Shown here one piece after another: positions 8,073-17,444 of a stretch of 36,500 nt of DNA; within the stretch, counting starts at the first letter, position 1; every line of letters starts with the position of its first letter. Origin of the DNA: Rhodopirellula sp. (GTDB taxonomy: Bacteria; Planctomycetota; Planctomycetia; Pirellulales; Thermoguttaceae). Location: contig JAAYEH010000168.1 of assembly GCA_012728855.1 (NCBI GenBank), positions 1-36,500 on the forward strand, read 5' to 3'. Under the pieces are notes generated by a model. That model was not told the origin of the DNA. It worked only from the letters and a program-made list of their open reading frames with translations, and searched no databases. A program made the translations under genes and the position numbers.

Positions 8073-8213
8073 GGCGGTCTCCTTCGACTGGTAAAAGAGG
8101 GTGGAGGCAAGGCAAGTCACGTGCGATGGGCTTCGCTTTGGCGTAGCATGTGGCATGCTACCTAGTTCCCCGTAGTGCCGTCAAACGTTCTCAGCGAGTT
8201 GATCGCGTCACGT

Positions 8214-8242
8214 TTGCCCGGCGAGCTACACCCATCTATACT
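8214..8242 (+). promoter_or_regulatory. Probable sigma-70-type promoter for msrBA
   Basis: TTGCCC (8214-8219), a 17-base spacer and TATACT (8237-8242). It lies 66 bases before the msrBA start and reads in the same direction. Confidence 0.45.
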
Positions 8243-8307
8243 ATTCTTTGAGGTTCGGCATCGTTGCCGGACCAGACCAGGTGTCCGTCCCCGCAAAGGA
8301 ATAACCC

Positions 8308-9501
8308 ATGCCCCTCCGCTTCGGGTCGCTCCTGTTCGTAGCTCTCATTGGATCGCTTGGATGCGGTCGTGTTGCCGGACCGGATACCGCGTCCGCCGCA
8401 GATTCCATCGAGGGGAGAGGATCTATGCCGACCGTTCGCGTTTGTGTAATCGGTCCCGATGGCCAGCTTGCGCCACCCGCGGACTCGCCGAAACTCGTTC
8501 TTTCCGATGCCCAGTGGAAGCAACGGCTTACCAAAGAGCAGTATCAGATCACCCGCGGCAAGGGCACAGAGAGGGCCTTCTGCGGTGGGCTGTTGAAGAA
8601 TAAGGACGCAGGTGTCTACGTTTGCATTGGCTGCAATCTGCCGTTGTTCGAGTCCGGAGCCAAGTTCGAATCGGGCACGGGATGGCCGAGCTTCTTTCAA
8701 CCGGTTGCGGTCGAAAATGTTCGCGAAGAGGCGGACCGCAGCCACGGCATGGTCCGTATCGAGATTCTCTGCACGCGGTGCGATGCCCACCTCGGTCACG
8801 TCTTTCCGGACGGCCCGCCGCCCACCGGCCGTCGCTATTGCCTCAACTCCGAGGCGCTTCGCTTCGTGGCAAATAACCGGCTGAAGTTGGTCGCCGAGAC
8901 GGTCGGGCCGCTCTCGGAAGAAAGCGCCGAGCCGGACGCCGATGAGTCGCAAGAAGATCGCGCCGAAGCGGTGTTTGCCGGCGGATGCTTCTGGTGCGTC
9001 GAGGCGGTATTCGAGCAGCTCGACGGCGTGGTCGACGCCGTGAGCGGCTACGCGGGCGGCTCGGCCGAAACAGCCAACTACAAGGCGGTCTGCACCGGAA
9101 CGACGGGACATGCCGAGGCGGTAAAGATCATTTACGATCCGAAAAAAATCGCCTATGAAGACCTGTTGAAGGTCCACTTCGAAACGCATGATCCCACCAC
9201 GTTGAATCGTCAGGGAGTCGATACGGGAACCCAATACCGCTCCGCCATTTTTTACGCGGACGATCAGGAGAAAGAACTGGCCGCGGCATTCATCGCGGAT
9301 CTCACCGAGGGGAAGGCCTTCCGACGGCCGATCGTGACAAGCCTCGAGCCGCTCAAACAGTTCTACCCCGCCGAAGACTACCATCAGGACTATGTAAGCT
9401 GCAACCTCCGCCAGCCCTACGTCCGTTCGGTGGCGTTGCCTAAGGTGAAGAAGGTGAGGGCGAAATTCAAGGATTTGCTCAAGTCGGAGGCGGAGAAGTA
9501 G
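8308..9501 (+). CDS. msrBA: Bifunctional methionine sulfoxide reductase MsrB-MsrA, lipoprotein
   Basis: A 397-residue fusion that reduces both epimers of methionine sulfoxide in proteins. A lipobox (LIGSLGC, Cys19) predicts a membrane-anchored lipoprotein, so it repairs envelope proteins. The MsrB domain (about 65-195) has zinc pairs CIGC and CTRC, GTGWPSF, and catalytic Cys178 in RYCLNSEAL. The MsrA domain (about 218-385) has GCFWC (226-230, catalytic Cys227), GYAGG, and the later motif DYHQDY. The order MsrB then MsrA is the reverse of the Neisseria PilB arrangement. ATG 8308 gives a proper signal peptide. A separate reductant such as thioredoxin is needed, because no thioredoxin domain is present. 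Confidence 0.95.
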   Translation: MPLRFGSLLFVALIGSLGCGRVAGPDTASAADSIEGRGSMPTVRVCVIGPDGQLAPPADSPKLVLSDAQWKQRLTKEQYQITRGKGTERAFCGGLLKNKDAGVYVCIGCNLPLFESGAKFESGTGWPSFFQPVAVENVREEADRSHGMVRIEILCTRCDAHLGHVFPDGPPPTGRRYCLNSEALRFVANNRLKLVAETVGPLSEESAEPDADESQEDRAEAVFAGGCFWCVEAVFEQLDGVVDAVSGYAGGSAETANYKAVCTGTTGHAEAVKIIYDPKKIAYEDLLKVHFETHDPTTLNRQGVDTGTQYRSAIFYADDQEKELAAAFIADLTEGKAFRRPIVTSLEPLKQFYPAEDYHQDYVSCNLRQPYVRSVALPKVKKVRAKFKDLLKSEAEK

Positions 9502-9535
9502 GTGGTCGGCAACGGCGGTTCAATGTCTCGGTGAA

Positions 9536-10048
9536 ATGATGAAACACGGCCTCTCGCAGAGGAAACTGACGTTCGACACACTCGACGACGCCGTGCGAGA
9601 TGCCGAGTCGCTCCGCGCTTGCGGATACGACCAGGCCGGGAAATGGGATCTCGCGCAGGTCTGCGGCCACCTGGTCGACTGGATGCGTTTTCCTCTCGAC
9701 GGCTTTCCCAAGCAACCGTTGCCGATCCGTCTCATGCTCTTCGCGATACGCGCTACCATCGGACGCCGGGAAATCCGCAAGGTGTTGGCGGCAAGGGCGA
9801 TGAAGGACGGCAACCCGACGCTCCCCGACACCGTCTACGCGCCGGGAGGCGACGAGGCCGAGGCGGTCGATCGATTCCATCAAACGGTGGCCCGATTTCA
9901 GAGCCACGCTGGGCCGTTGCATCCGTCGCCCGTCTTCGGAGACTTGGACTACGACACGGTGAGACAACTCCAGTTGATCCACTGCGCGCACCATCTCGGT
10001 TTCTTGATTCCGAGAGTCTCTCCGGCTGCAGATGTGCCGCCGCAGTGA
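9536..10048 (+). CDS. DUF1569 (DinB-like) protein
   Basis: A 170-residue DUF1569 protein. The opening LTFDTLDDAVRDAESL, then KWDLAQVCGHLVDWM with one His, and the closing QLQLIHCAHHLGFLIPR with two or three His are the family signatures. They place metal-ligating histidines on a four-helix bundle as in DinB proteins. Two adjacent ATG codons (9536, 9539) are possible starts; no Shine-Dalgarno site is obvious. It lies 34 bases after msrBA on the same strand and may be cotranscribed with it. The biochemical role of the family is not established. A hairpin follows the stop. Confidence 0.85.
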   Translation: MMKHGLSQRKLTFDTLDDAVRDAESLRACGYDQAGKWDLAQVCGHLVDWMRFPLDGFPKQPLPIRLMLFAIRATIGRREIRKVLAARAMKDGNPTLPDTVYAPGGDEAEAVDRFHQTVARFQSHAGPLHPSPVFGDLDYDTVRQLQLIHCAHHLGFLIPRVSPAADVPPQ

Positions 10049-10067
10049 CGCCCCGCCTCTCTCCTCT

Positions 10068-10139
10068 TTGCGTCTTCGCGCCTTTGCGTGAGACCCTGGC
10101 TCTTCAAATAGGATCTCACGCAAAGACGCGAAGACGCAA
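10068..10139. terminator. Inverted repeat between converging genes, possible bidirectional terminator
   Basis: Arms 10068-10093 and 10114-10139 pair at 25 of 26 positions (TTGCGTCTTCGCGCCTTTGC and onward) with a 20-base loop. It sits 20 bases after the DUF1569 stop and just before the ribokinase stop on the other strand. It lacks a clean T-tract, so termination is inferred from position. It may also be a dispersed repeat. Confidence 0.5.
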
Positions 10140-10143
10140 CGGA

Positions 10144-11070
10144 TCAGGGAGAAAAGGCGTCGATTTCCGCGCGGGTGGGAAGTGAGGGCTGAGCGCCGCG
10201 GCGGGTCACGGCGATGGCCGCCGCGCGGGTGGCCCAGCGGGTCGCTTCCAGCAGCGTGCGGCCCTCGGCGATGGCCACCGCCAACGCGCCGTTAAAGGCG
10301 TCGCCCGCCGCAGTCGTGTCGACGGCGTCGACCGGATGGCTTTCGACGGTCACCGCCTCTTGCGATACGACCAGGCACCCTCGCGGACCCAGCGTAACCA
10401 CGCAGTTTCGGCAGCCCATCTGTTGGAGTCTTCTGGCGGCGATCTCAGGGCCGGACGAGTCTCCAGGTGGTACTCCCGTCAACGCCGCCGCCTCGCCCTC
10501 GTTCGGTGTGAGAATATCGACGTAGCGGAGCAGGTCGGCGCCGGCGAGATCCTCGTGGGCCGGCGCCGGGTTGAGTATGGTCGTCAAACCGGCCGATTGG
10601 GCGCGGACGAGCCCGCGGGCGACGGTCTCCAACGGAGATTCCAGGCAGGTTAGCAACACCTTCGCTTCGCCAAAAACCTCGTCGGGCACGGAATCGACGT
10701 CGCTGGCAGTCAGGTGCAGGTTCGCCCCCGACGCCACACTGATCAGGTTTTCACCGCGAGCGTCGACCAGGATCAGGGCCACACCGGTCGGCTCGCCGGG
10801 CACCGTCTTGATGAACCGGCAGTCGAGGGCTTCGCCGCGGAAATGGTCCAAAGCCTGCCGGCCGAACGGATCGTCTCCGATTGCCGCGACGAACGTCACT
10901 GGCAGCGCCGCCGCCCGGGCGGCGGCGACTGCCTGATTGGCGCCCTTGCCGCCGTGCGCCTGGTAGAAATGGCCGCCCAGGACGGTCTCCCCCGGCGCCG
11001 GCAGACGCGGCCCACGGACGACGAGATCGGTGTTCACGGACCCGAGGACAAGGATTGCCGGAGAGGCCAT
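10144..11070 (-). CDS. rbsK: Ribokinase (PfkB-family sugar kinase)
   Basis: A 308-residue PfkB kinase that phosphorylates ribose at O5 with ATP. Evidence: the N-terminal GSVNTDLVVRGPRLPAPGET, the GGKGANQAVAAARA substrate and lid motif, NPAPA, TPNEGEA, and the ATP and catalytic-base motif DTTAAGDAFNGAL with the active Asp. Length is normal. It starts three bases after the mnmE stop, so it is the last gene of a yidC-mnmE-rbsK run. No ribose transporter or rbsD is nearby, so substrate specificity rests on sequence alone. A related sugar kinase activity is possible. Confidence 0.9.
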   Translation of the reverse strand: MASPAILVLGSVNTDLVVRGPRLPAPGETVLGGHFYQAHGGKGANQAVAAARAAALPVTFVAAIGDDPFGRQALDHFRGEALDCRFIKTVPGEPTGVALILVDARGENLISVASGANLHLTASDVDSVPDEVFGEAKVLLTCLESPLETVARGLVRAQSAGLTTILNPAPAHEDLAGADLLRYVDILTPNEGEAAALTGVPPGDSSGPEIAARRLQQMGCRNCVVTLGPRGCLVVSQEAVTVESHPVDAVDTTAAGDAFNGALAVAIAEGRTLLEATRWATRAAAIAVTRRGAQPSLPTRAEIDAFSP

Positions 11071-11073
11071 CGC

Positions 11074-12471
11074 TTACTTCCCGATGCAGAAACGGCTGAA
11101 GATCCGATCCAAGATGTCCTCAGTGTAAACCGTGCCGACCACCTTGCCCAGTTCTTCCAAGGCCACACGGACATCGGCGGCCACAAGCTCCTCCGCGGAT
11201 CCGACCTGGGCAATGTCCAAGGCTCGTCGGAGGCATTCCGCGGCCACGCCCAGAGAGCCGTGGCAGCGAACCGCGGTCCCGGCCACGACGTCGCCATCGG
11301 CGACCCCGGCAGCAAGAACGGCCGCGCGAAGCCGGCTCTTCAACGCGGCGATGCCTTCGCCCGTCCGGCTGCTGGTACGTGAAACCGGCCCCCGCGCTGC
11401 TCTCCCCTCCCTGCTCCCCGCTCCCTGCTCCCTTGCCGGCAGGTCGCACTTGGTCAGCACGATGAGCGTGCGGGAATCGGCGTCCTCAAGCAAGGTCCGC
11501 TCCGCGAGATCCAACGGGCGGGTGCCGTCCAGGCAGAGCAATCGCACGTGAGCCTGCCGGGCCTGCTCGCGTGAAGCCGCCTGGGCCGCGGCGGACAACT
11601 CTTGAGCCTCTGCGTCAAAGGCAACCTCGATTCCCGCGGTGTCGGTCAGCAGGCAGCGAACGTCAGCGAGATTCAGATGGGCCGAGAGGTAGTCTCGCGT
11701 GGTGCCCGGCTGATCGAAAACCAGCGCGCCGGCCTTGCCGGTCAAGGCGTTGAACAGGCTGCTCTTGCCCACGTTCGGACGTCCGACGAGCGCGACACGA
11801 ATCGGCTCCCACGTTTCCGCCCGCGACTCCATCTGTCGAGCGAGCCGGGAAACCCGCTCGGCCGCTTCCGACAGCCGGCTCGAGATCTCGTCTTGCGTGA
11901 TAAATGGGAGATCCTCGTCGGCAAAATCGAAACCGGCTTCGAGGTGTGCCAACAGATCGAGCAGCCGGTCGCGGAGTTCATGCAACGGACCGGCCAATCC
12001 ACCGGCGAGTTGGGCCAGCGCGGTGTCCAACTGGCGCGCATCGCCTGCCTCGATCACGCCGAGCACCGCTTCGGCCTGCGTCAGGTCCAGCCGGCCGGCC
12101 AGGAAAGCACGCATCGTGAACTCTCCCGGCTCCGCCAGGCGAAAACCCGCGGCCAGAAACATGCCCAGCGCGGCGTCCAGCAGCGGTCGGCTGCCGAGCG
12201 TGTGGAATTCGGCGGCCGGCTGGCCGGTGTAGCTCCGCGCGGTCGGCCATAGATAGAGGTCGCAAGGAAGAAGAATTCCGGGGCTGACGGCGAGCCGTCC
12301 GGCGAGAACCGTGGGAAAAAGAAACCGGGAGAGATCTTCGCCGCTGTCGGCACGGAAGTGGCGGCCGATCCGCTCGATCACGCCGGGCCCGCTTAATCGC
12401 AACACGCCGCGCGCCGCGCCGCCGGACGGGGAGGCTACCGCGGCGATCGAGTCGAAAAGAGGATCGAGCAT
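11074..12471 (-). CDS. mnmE: tRNA modification GTPase MnmE (TrmE)
   Basis: A 465-residue MnmE, which with MnmG installs the 5-(carboxymethyl)aminomethyl group at U34 of tRNAs. The N-terminal tetrahydrofolate-binding domain opens DSIAAVASPSGGAARGVLRL. A helical domain surrounds the G domain: GRPNVGKSSLFNAL (G1), GTTRD (G2), DTAGIE (G3), TKCD (G4). The protein ends in FCIGK, the conserved CxGK motif with the functional Cys. ATG 12471 fits the family N-terminus and leaves eight bases after the yidC stop. A longer frame to 12531 would overlap yidC and add non-family sequence. A short linker after TKCD is low-complexity (EQGAGSREGRAARG). MnmG is not in the window. Confidence 0.95.
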   Translation of the reverse strand: MLDPLFDSIAAVASPSGGAARGVLRLSGPGVIERIGRHFRADSGEDLSRFLFPTVLAGRLAVSPGILLPCDLYLWPTARSYTGQPAAEFHTLGSRPLLDAALGMFLAAGFRLAEPGEFTMRAFLAGRLDLTQAEAVLGVIEAGDARQLDTALAQLAGGLAGPLHELRDRLLDLLAHLEAGFDFADEDLPFITQDEISSRLSEAAERVSRLARQMESRAETWEPIRVALVGRPNVGKSSLFNALTGKAGALVFDQPGTTRDYLSAHLNLADVRCLLTDTAGIEVAFDAEAQELSAAAQAASREQARQAHVRLLCLDGTRPLDLAERTLLEDADSRTLIVLTKCDLPAREQGAGSREGRAARGPVSRTSSRTGEGIAALKSRLRAAVLAAGVADGDVVAGTAVRCHGSLGVAAECLRRALDIAQVGSAEELVAADVRVALEELGKVVGTVYTEDILDRIFSRFCIGK

Positions 12472-12478
12472 CGGGACG

Positions 12479-14887
12479 TTACCGTCGCGGGCGGTCTTTT
12501 CTCGTTTTTCGCGACGCGGCCCCGTCGCCATTGCCGCCGCCGAACAGCGACTTGAAATCGAACTTCTCGCCCGCCGGGGCGGGACGACTTTCTCGAGGCT
12601 TCGGTTCCGCCGCCGGCGTCTCTGCAGGCGCGTGCTTGGGCAAGAACCGCCGCTCGGTGACGCCCCACAGGCTCGAGGCGATGAAGTAGAGGCACAAACC
12701 GCTGGCCACCTTGAAGAACAGCAGGCCCATGAAGAGCATCATGAACTTCATGATCTTCTGCTGCATGGCGGCTTGCTCGTCGGCCGGCGGCGGCATGAAG
12801 GTCTTCTGCTGCCAGAGGAAGAGCAGCACGGTGACGATCGGCAGCAGGTTGAAGTATGGTCCCAGCCCGAGGAATCCCGATCCGCGTACGACGAAATCGG
12901 GCATGAGCCAACTCCAGTTGTAAAACATGTCGGGCGCCGCCAGGTTCGAGCACCAGCGAATGCTTTCCGAAAACAGCGGCGCTTGGCGCAGTTCGACGTC
13001 GACCATCAGTGCCCGATAGAGCCCGATGAAGATCGGCAACTGCAGGAACATCACCAGGCAACCGCCCATGGGGTTGTAATTGTGCTTGCGGAACAGCTCC
13101 TGTTGCGCTTTGCTCCGCGCTTCGAGGTCTTTTTTGTATTTCTCCTGAATCCGCTTGATTTCCGGCTGCAGCTCCTGCATCTTCTGAGCGTTGGCCGCCT
13201 GCTTGATGCTCAAGGGAAACATGCTCCCTCGGACCAGGACCGTCAGTAGAATGATCGCAATGCCGTAGTTGCGAACGATGCCGTAGAAGAAGTGGAGCAC
13301 CCACAGCAGCGGTTCGGCGACCCACCAAAACCAGCCGTAGATAACGATGTTTTCCAAGCCGTACTTCGCCAGCAGCGGCGGACGCTTGGGACCGGCGAAG
13401 ATGACGAAGCGGTGCGAAACGGAGTTCTCCGGCTTCAAGTCGTAGTCGACGCTGGTAACGCGGAACGAAGTGTTGACGAGAGTCAGCCACTCCTTGTCGA
13501 CCGGACCGACCCGCAGCGGCTGCGATTGAGCGAACCAGACCTCGCTGGCATCTTTTGTCTGCGGGATCATCATCGATGCGAAGTACTGCGCATCGACCCC
13601 GATGAACGTCAGCGGCTCGGCTTGCCAGGGCGCGCCGGTTTCGTCCTGGGCGATCTCCGGAGCGCCGATCAGCGCGGGAACACGGCCGTTGAACGAGACG
13701 ACCACGTCGCGCATGCCCACGGCGCCCCAGCCTCGGCCGATCTTGCTGGCATACCAGTAGCCTTCCGTCGGTAGCCCGTTGGGTCCGTCGAGTTGGTAAG
13801 CGATCGTATGGTTCTCGCCGCCTTGATTGCGGATCTCGACGTCGAAAACAAGGTGGTATCCCTTGTAGTCGGGATCCTGCGACTCGCCGGCGGACACCTC
13901 GACCAGCCGGAAGATCTTCCGTACCTCCAAGCCCCAGGGCGCCAGCACACGGCGGAAAACCACCTCGGACTGCGTGGCAGAAGCGATCTCCCAGTTGCCG
14001 TCGCGGAGATGGATGCCTTTCAACTCGTCCGCGATCTCCGGCTGCGGCCGATCCCCTTCCGTCGCTTCCTTCTCCTCTTCGAGGTCGGGCTGCTGGGAAT
14101 CGTCCAGCTTTCGTTCGTCGATGCGGCTCATGGTCAGCAGGAAGGAGTGGGGATCGCTTCCCTCGGGGCGGACCACTTCCATCGGTCGGCGGCGGAGCGT
14201 GACCGAGACGACCTGCTCCTTGCCGTCGCGTAGGAACTTGACCGGCACCACCTGACCCGGCTCCGTCGCTTCCATTGCTTTGTCGAAGGAGAGAAGACCG
14301 GTGACGGGCGAGATGCCGATCGACTGGATCAAGTCGCCCGGCCGGATTCCCGCCTCGTCCGCCGGTGTGCCCCGACCGACCACCTGGACCAATGCCCCCG
14401 CCCCCCGCTTCTTGGCATCCATGATCAAATGGCCCATGTAGCCGCTGCGCCACTCCAGGTCGTGATAGCGCGAGCTGCTCAACTCAATGCGGGCGACGGC
14501 CGCCCCACGATTGGTCAGGGTTGCCAGCATCCGGTACGGACTCGCCGGATCGACCGAGCCGATCGTGAGCCACCGCTGCTCCGGCTCCGGTTCGCGCTGG
14601 GCAGGCTCTGCCGCCGCGTCGTTGCCGTCCGGCTTCTCCTCGTCGGCGGTCTTCTCCTTTTCGACTGCCTTCGGCGCAGGCGCCGATTCGGCCTTCGCGT
14701 CCCCCTCGATTTGCTCCGGTTCCTTCGGGGGAGCCTCGTCCTGACGCTGGGCAATTTCTTTTGCCTTCGGTTTCGGCTGGGGGGGCTTAGGCGGATTGAT
14801 CCAGATATTCAGCGCCAAAATGGCGAAAGATATCGCGAGGAAGAGGGCGTAACGACCCCACATTCCTTGCGGACGATTCGATTCCAT
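12479..14887 (-). CDS. yidC: Membrane protein insertase YidC with embedded PDZ domain
   Basis: An 802-residue YidC/Oxa1 insertase. TM1 is at residues 11-30, followed by a Pro/Glu/Lys-rich linker (31-105). The periplasmic beta domain contains a PDZ domain at about 163-232 (GRGTPADEAGIRPGDLIQSI), absent from E. coli YidC. The C-terminal insertase core (about 535-775) has VRNYGIAIILLTVLVRG with the conserved Arg in the groove, the coiled MQELQPEIKRIQEKYKK loop, NPMGGCLVMFLQLPIFIGLY and the final helices. The tail is basic. It is longer than the usual 550-600 residues because of the linker and PDZ. It starts the yidC-mnmE-rbsK run; rnpA and rpmH are not adjacent, unlike in many bacteria. Confidence 0.95.
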   Translation of the reverse strand: MESNRPQGMWGRYALFLAISFAILALNIWINPPKPPQPKPKAKEIAQRQDEAPPKEPEQIEGDAKAESAPAPKAVEKEKTADEEKPDGNDAAAEPAQREPEPEQRWLTIGSVDPASPYRMLATLTNRGAAVARIELSSSRYHDLEWRSGYMGHLIMDAKKRGAGALVQVVGRGTPADEAGIRPGDLIQSIGISPVTGLLSFDKAMEATEPGQVVPVKFLRDGKEQVVSVTLRRRPMEVVRPEGSDPHSFLLTMSRIDERKLDDSQQPDLEEEKEATEGDRPQPEIADELKGIHLRDGNWEIASATQSEVVFRRVLAPWGLEVRKIFRLVEVSAGESQDPDYKGYHLVFDVEIRNQGGENHTIAYQLDGPNGLPTEGYWYASKIGRGWGAVGMRDVVVSFNGRVPALIGAPEIAQDETGAPWQAEPLTFIGVDAQYFASMMIPQTKDASEVWFAQSQPLRVGPVDKEWLTLVNTSFRVTSVDYDLKPENSVSHRFVIFAGPKRPPLLAKYGLENIVIYGWFWWVAEPLLWVLHFFYGIVRNYGIAIILLTVLVRGSMFPLSIKQAANAQKMQELQPEIKRIQEKYKKDLEARSKAQQELFRKHNYNPMGGCLVMFLQLPIFIGLYRALMVDVELRQAPLFSESIRWCSNLAAPDMFYNWSWLMPDFVVRGSGFLGLGPYFNLLPIVTVLLFLWQQKTFMPPPADEQAAMQQKIMKFMMLFMGLLFFKVASGLCLYFIASSLWGVTERRFLPKHAPAETPAAEPKPRESRPAPAGEKFDFKSLFGGGNGDGAASRKTRKDRPRR

Positions 14888-15060
14888 ATTAGAGAAGCCT
14901 TTGGTGTACCGGGTTGGAACGGCATGTTGTCTGGGTGGTGCGTCACTCCCCGGTGAAGCGGAGTGACGGCAAACCGATCACAGAGAGATACCTAGACTAC
15001 GGTGTTATTGTCCCCGGCGGTCGGAATCTTGCAACCGCAACTGGCAAAATCCGGGGAAAT

Positions 15061-15846
15061 CTAACGTCCGTCTCGGAGCCGATCGCCGAGGAAGTTGTCC
15101 AGTTCGGCGACTTGATAGATTTTCTGGATCGTTTGTTCCACGGGGTATTCGACGCGGCGGAATTCGACCACTTTCTTGTCGTCGTCCAGCACAATGTAAC
15201 ATGCCCGCGGGTCGCCATCGCGGGGCTGGCCGACCGATCCGACGTTCACCATCACCTTCGCGTCGCCGAGGTGGTAATGGAAATCGATTTCGTCCGGACT
15301 GTAGAAGCAGAGATCCTCGGTAAACACTCCCGGCACGTGCGTATGGCCTTGGAAGCAGTACTGTCCGATCAATGCAAAGACCTTTTCCATCTTCCGCCGG
15401 TTGTAAATGTCTTCCGGGAAGACGTACTCGTTGAGCGGATTTCGCGCCGAACCGTGAACGAATAAGAACGGTCCGTCCTGATGATTTCGCGGCAGTTCGC
15501 CGAGGAAATCCCAGCGCTGCTGCCCGTTCGACAAATCGGATGCGTTTTCCAATTGATCCCGAGTCCAGAAGATGGCTCGTTCCGCGCCGGTGTTGAATCC
15601 TTCGGGATCGAACAATGCGCCTTGGTCGTGGTTGCCTAACAAACAGACCTTGCACTTCGTCACAATGTCGATGCACTCGCGTGGATTAGGCCCATAGCCG
15701 ATGATATCGCCAAGGCAATAGACGTCGTTAATTCCCTGCCCCTGGACGTCGGCCATCACCGCCGAGAGGGCTTCCAGGTTGCTGTGGAGATCGCTGATGA
15801 CCGCTCGTTTTGCCACGATAGACTTTCCAGGGCCCGAGGCATCCAA
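15061..15846 (-). CDS. Calcineurin-like metallophosphoesterase (YfcE/MJ0936-type)
   Basis: A metallophosphoesterase of about 250 residues. All metal motifs are present: [13 protein letters not shown] (D-x-H), [13 protein letters not shown] (GD), [10 protein letters not shown] (GNHD), a His in FVHGSAR, and QGHTHVPG (GHTH). [17 protein letters not shown] is the family's closing strand. ATG 15846 is given. A GTG at 15816, preceded by GGAAAG and followed directly by AKRAVISD, fits the family N-terminus better and may be the real start. Substrate is unknown; relatives hydrolyse phosphodiesters or nucleotides. It lies 173 bases upstream of yidC on the same strand, with its own start region. Confidence 0.9.
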   Translation of the reverse strand: MDASGPGKSIVAKRAVISDLHSNLEALSAVMADVQGQGINDVYCLGDIIGYGPNPRECIDIVTKCKVCLLGNHDQGALFDPEGFNTGAERAIFWTRDQLENASDLSNGQQRWDFLGELPRNHQDGPFLFVHGSARNPLNEYVFPEDIYNRRKMEKVFALIGQYCFQGHTHVPGVFTEDLCFYSPDEIDFHYHLGDAKVMVNVGSVGQPRDGDPRACYIVLDDDKKVVEFRRVEYPVEQTIQKIYQVAELDNFLGDRLRDGR

Positions 15847-16026
15847 TGGGCCTTCGGGATCTCATCAGGTGCTCGGAAGAAGATGTACCCCCTCGGGGTC
15901 GCTCAGTGTATTCTTACCGATTGGCAGGGTCAAGTCGAGGGGACGACCGTGAGGAATCCGCGCGGCCCGCCGCAGGCTGCCAATAAGGTGGTGTCACCTG
16001 GATACTAGCACATAAGTGGGGATTTT

Positions 16027-16701
16027 GTGAAGATTCTTGCCCTGGAAACCACGGAGCGAACTGCGAGCGTTGCCGCGATCATCGACGATAACCTTCTATT
16101 AGAAAAGGCTTTAGAACCTGGCAGGCAGAGTGCCCGTTGCTTGGCGCCCGCAATCAAGCAACTGCTCGCCGATGCAGACTGGCAATCCCATGAGGTGGAA
16201 CTGGTCGCCGTGGCGGTCGGCCCAGGGTCGTTTACCGGACTCCGACTGGGGATGGCCACGGCGAAGACCTTTGCCTATTGCACCGGTGCTCGTCTTTTGG
16301 GCGTGGGGACATTTGAAACGATTGCCGCGGCGGCGCCCGAGTTCGTTTCAGACCTCTCGCTGGCGGTGGACGCTCAGCGAGGGCAAGTCGTGGTGGCAGA
16401 ACTCCACCGAGGCGAAGATGGCTGGTTCGTGCCGTCCGCTCCGTCGAAATTGCTCGACGCGGACGTGTGGCTCACCGACCTGCCCCCGTTTATGTGGGTA
16501 GGCGGTCCTGCTTTGCGGCGCTATTCCGACCGAGTGCCCGCTAGTGTCGGGATGCTCCCACAAACTCTTTGGGCTCCGTCCGCTGCTCAAGTCGGGCGCG
16601 TCGCGTACCATGATTGGGGTGTTGGGCGGCGTGATGATCTTTGGACACTCTCGCCCATCTACTCGCGTCGAAGTGCGGCGGAGGAAAAGTTGGAACGGTA
16701 G
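16027..16701 (+). CDS. tsaB: tRNA threonylcarbamoyladenosine biosynthesis protein TsaB
   Basis: A 224-residue ASKHA-fold protein and partner of TsaD and TsaE in forming t6A37 on ANN-decoding tRNAs. Family signatures: MKILALETTERTASVAAI at the N-terminus, AVGPGSFTGLRLGMATAKTFA, and VDAQRGQVVVAEL. The start is GTG at 16027, which gives the exact family N-terminus; there is only a weak purine-rich site before it. TsaD and TsaE are not in the window. It stands alone, divergent from the phosphoesterase gene across 180 bases. The next 170 bases hold a small GGTTCCGCT hairpin (16754-16776) and no gene. Confidence 0.92.
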   Translation: MKILALETTERTASVAAIIDDNLLLEKALEPGRQSARCLAPAIKQLLADADWQSHEVELVAVAVGPGSFTGLRLGMATAKTFAYCTGARLLGVGTFETIAAAAPEFVSDLSLAVDAQRGQVVVAELHRGEDGWFVPSAPSKLLDADVWLTDLPPFMWVGGPALRRYSDRVPASVGMLPQTLWAPSAAQVGRVAYHDWGVGRRDDLWTLSPIYSRRSAAEEKLER

Positions 16702-16871
16702 ATCCTGCCTGACGGGCACGATCGCTATAGCAGGCGAGGTTCGGCGGCAGCAAGGTTCCGCTCGACAAGCGGAATCTGCCAGGCCCTTGTCGCAAGGCGG
16801 TCGGTGCGTTAGTCTCGCCTGAAGGAAGCGGTTTCCGGCAGCCCGATTGCCACCATCAGGCAGAAGAGTCG

Positions 16872-17444
16872 ATGCAAACACCCCATTCGGCCAGACAGAC
16901 TCCGCGCTCCGACGATCGGCAGCACGTCGAGATGCTCGAAGGGGCGTTTGCCGGCTACCAGGCCGAGCTGCTCGGGATGCTCTTTTTCGTCGTTGGCAAC
17001 CGGGAAGATGCTCGCGACGCGCTGGAGGAGGCTTTCGTCAAGTGCTGGCGGCACCGCGACCGTTTGACCCAGGTCGAAAACCTCCGCGGTTGGATCTTCC
17101 GGATTGCGCTGAACACGGCCCGCGACCTGCGAGCCACCGCGTGGCGACGACGATCCCGGCCGCGGCCGGACGAGGAGTCGAATCTTGCCGCGCTCGATGG
17201 ACAGGGAGGTGAGGACAAGGAGCATCAAGAGCAATTGCGACGCGTTCGCCGCGCGCTGGCCGGACTGCGTCATGAAGAGCAGGAAGTGTTCTTGCTGCGT
17301 CAGAACGGCCAGATGGCTTACGAAGAAATCGCCCGCTCGATTCATATCCCGGTCGGGACGGTGAAGACTCGGATGCGCATGGCATTGAGCAACCTCCGCG
17401 AGTCGCTCGATTCGGCAGAAGATCAACCGGAACAAATGTCTTGA
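16872..17444 (+). CDS. ECF-type RNA polymerase sigma factor
   Basis: A 190-residue ECF sigma factor. Region 2 (about 22-88): FAGYQAELLGMLFFVVGNRE, then ARDALEEAFVKCWRHRDRL and LRGWIFRIALNTARD. An acidic linker precedes region 4 (about 130-178): LAGLRHEEQEVFLLRQNGQM, then YEEIARSIHIPVGTVKTRM, a helix-turn-helix that reads the -35 element. There is no extra C-terminal domain. Its stop overlaps the TTG start of the next gene by four bases (TTGA), so sigma factor and membrane partner are coupled. This is the layout of a sigma/anti-sigma pair. Its target genes are unknown. Confidence 0.92.
   Translation: MQTPHSARQTPRSDDRQHVEMLEGAFAGYQAELLGMLFFVVGNREDARDALEEAFVKCWRHRDRLTQVENLRGWIFRIALNTARDLRATAWRRRSRPRPDEESNLAALDGQGGEDKEHQEQLRRVRRALAGLRHEEQEVFLLRQNGQMAYEEIARSIHIPVGTVKTRMRMALSNLRESLDSAEDQPEQMS

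Noticed and set aside
6816..8165. Long open frame on the plus strand opposite the hydrolase gene
   Set aside because: It mirrors the minus-strand hydrolase exactly. That gene has signal peptide, EF-hand, catalytic motifs and a ribosome site, while the opposite frame has no motif. Long antisense frames are expected at this GC content.
8236..9384. Long minus-strand frame opposite msrBA
   Set aside because: The plus strand encodes complete MsrB and MsrA domains; the antisense frame is a codon-bias artefact.
12435..14453. 672-codon minus-strand frame overlapping yidC
   Set aside because: It is in a different frame of the same strand as the clear YidC protein and is rich in Arg/Gly without motifs.
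16702..16871. Possible terminator or small RNA between tsaB and the sigma gene
   Set aside because: The 9-bp stem (16754-16776) has no T-tract and no further structure, so there is not enough to call it.
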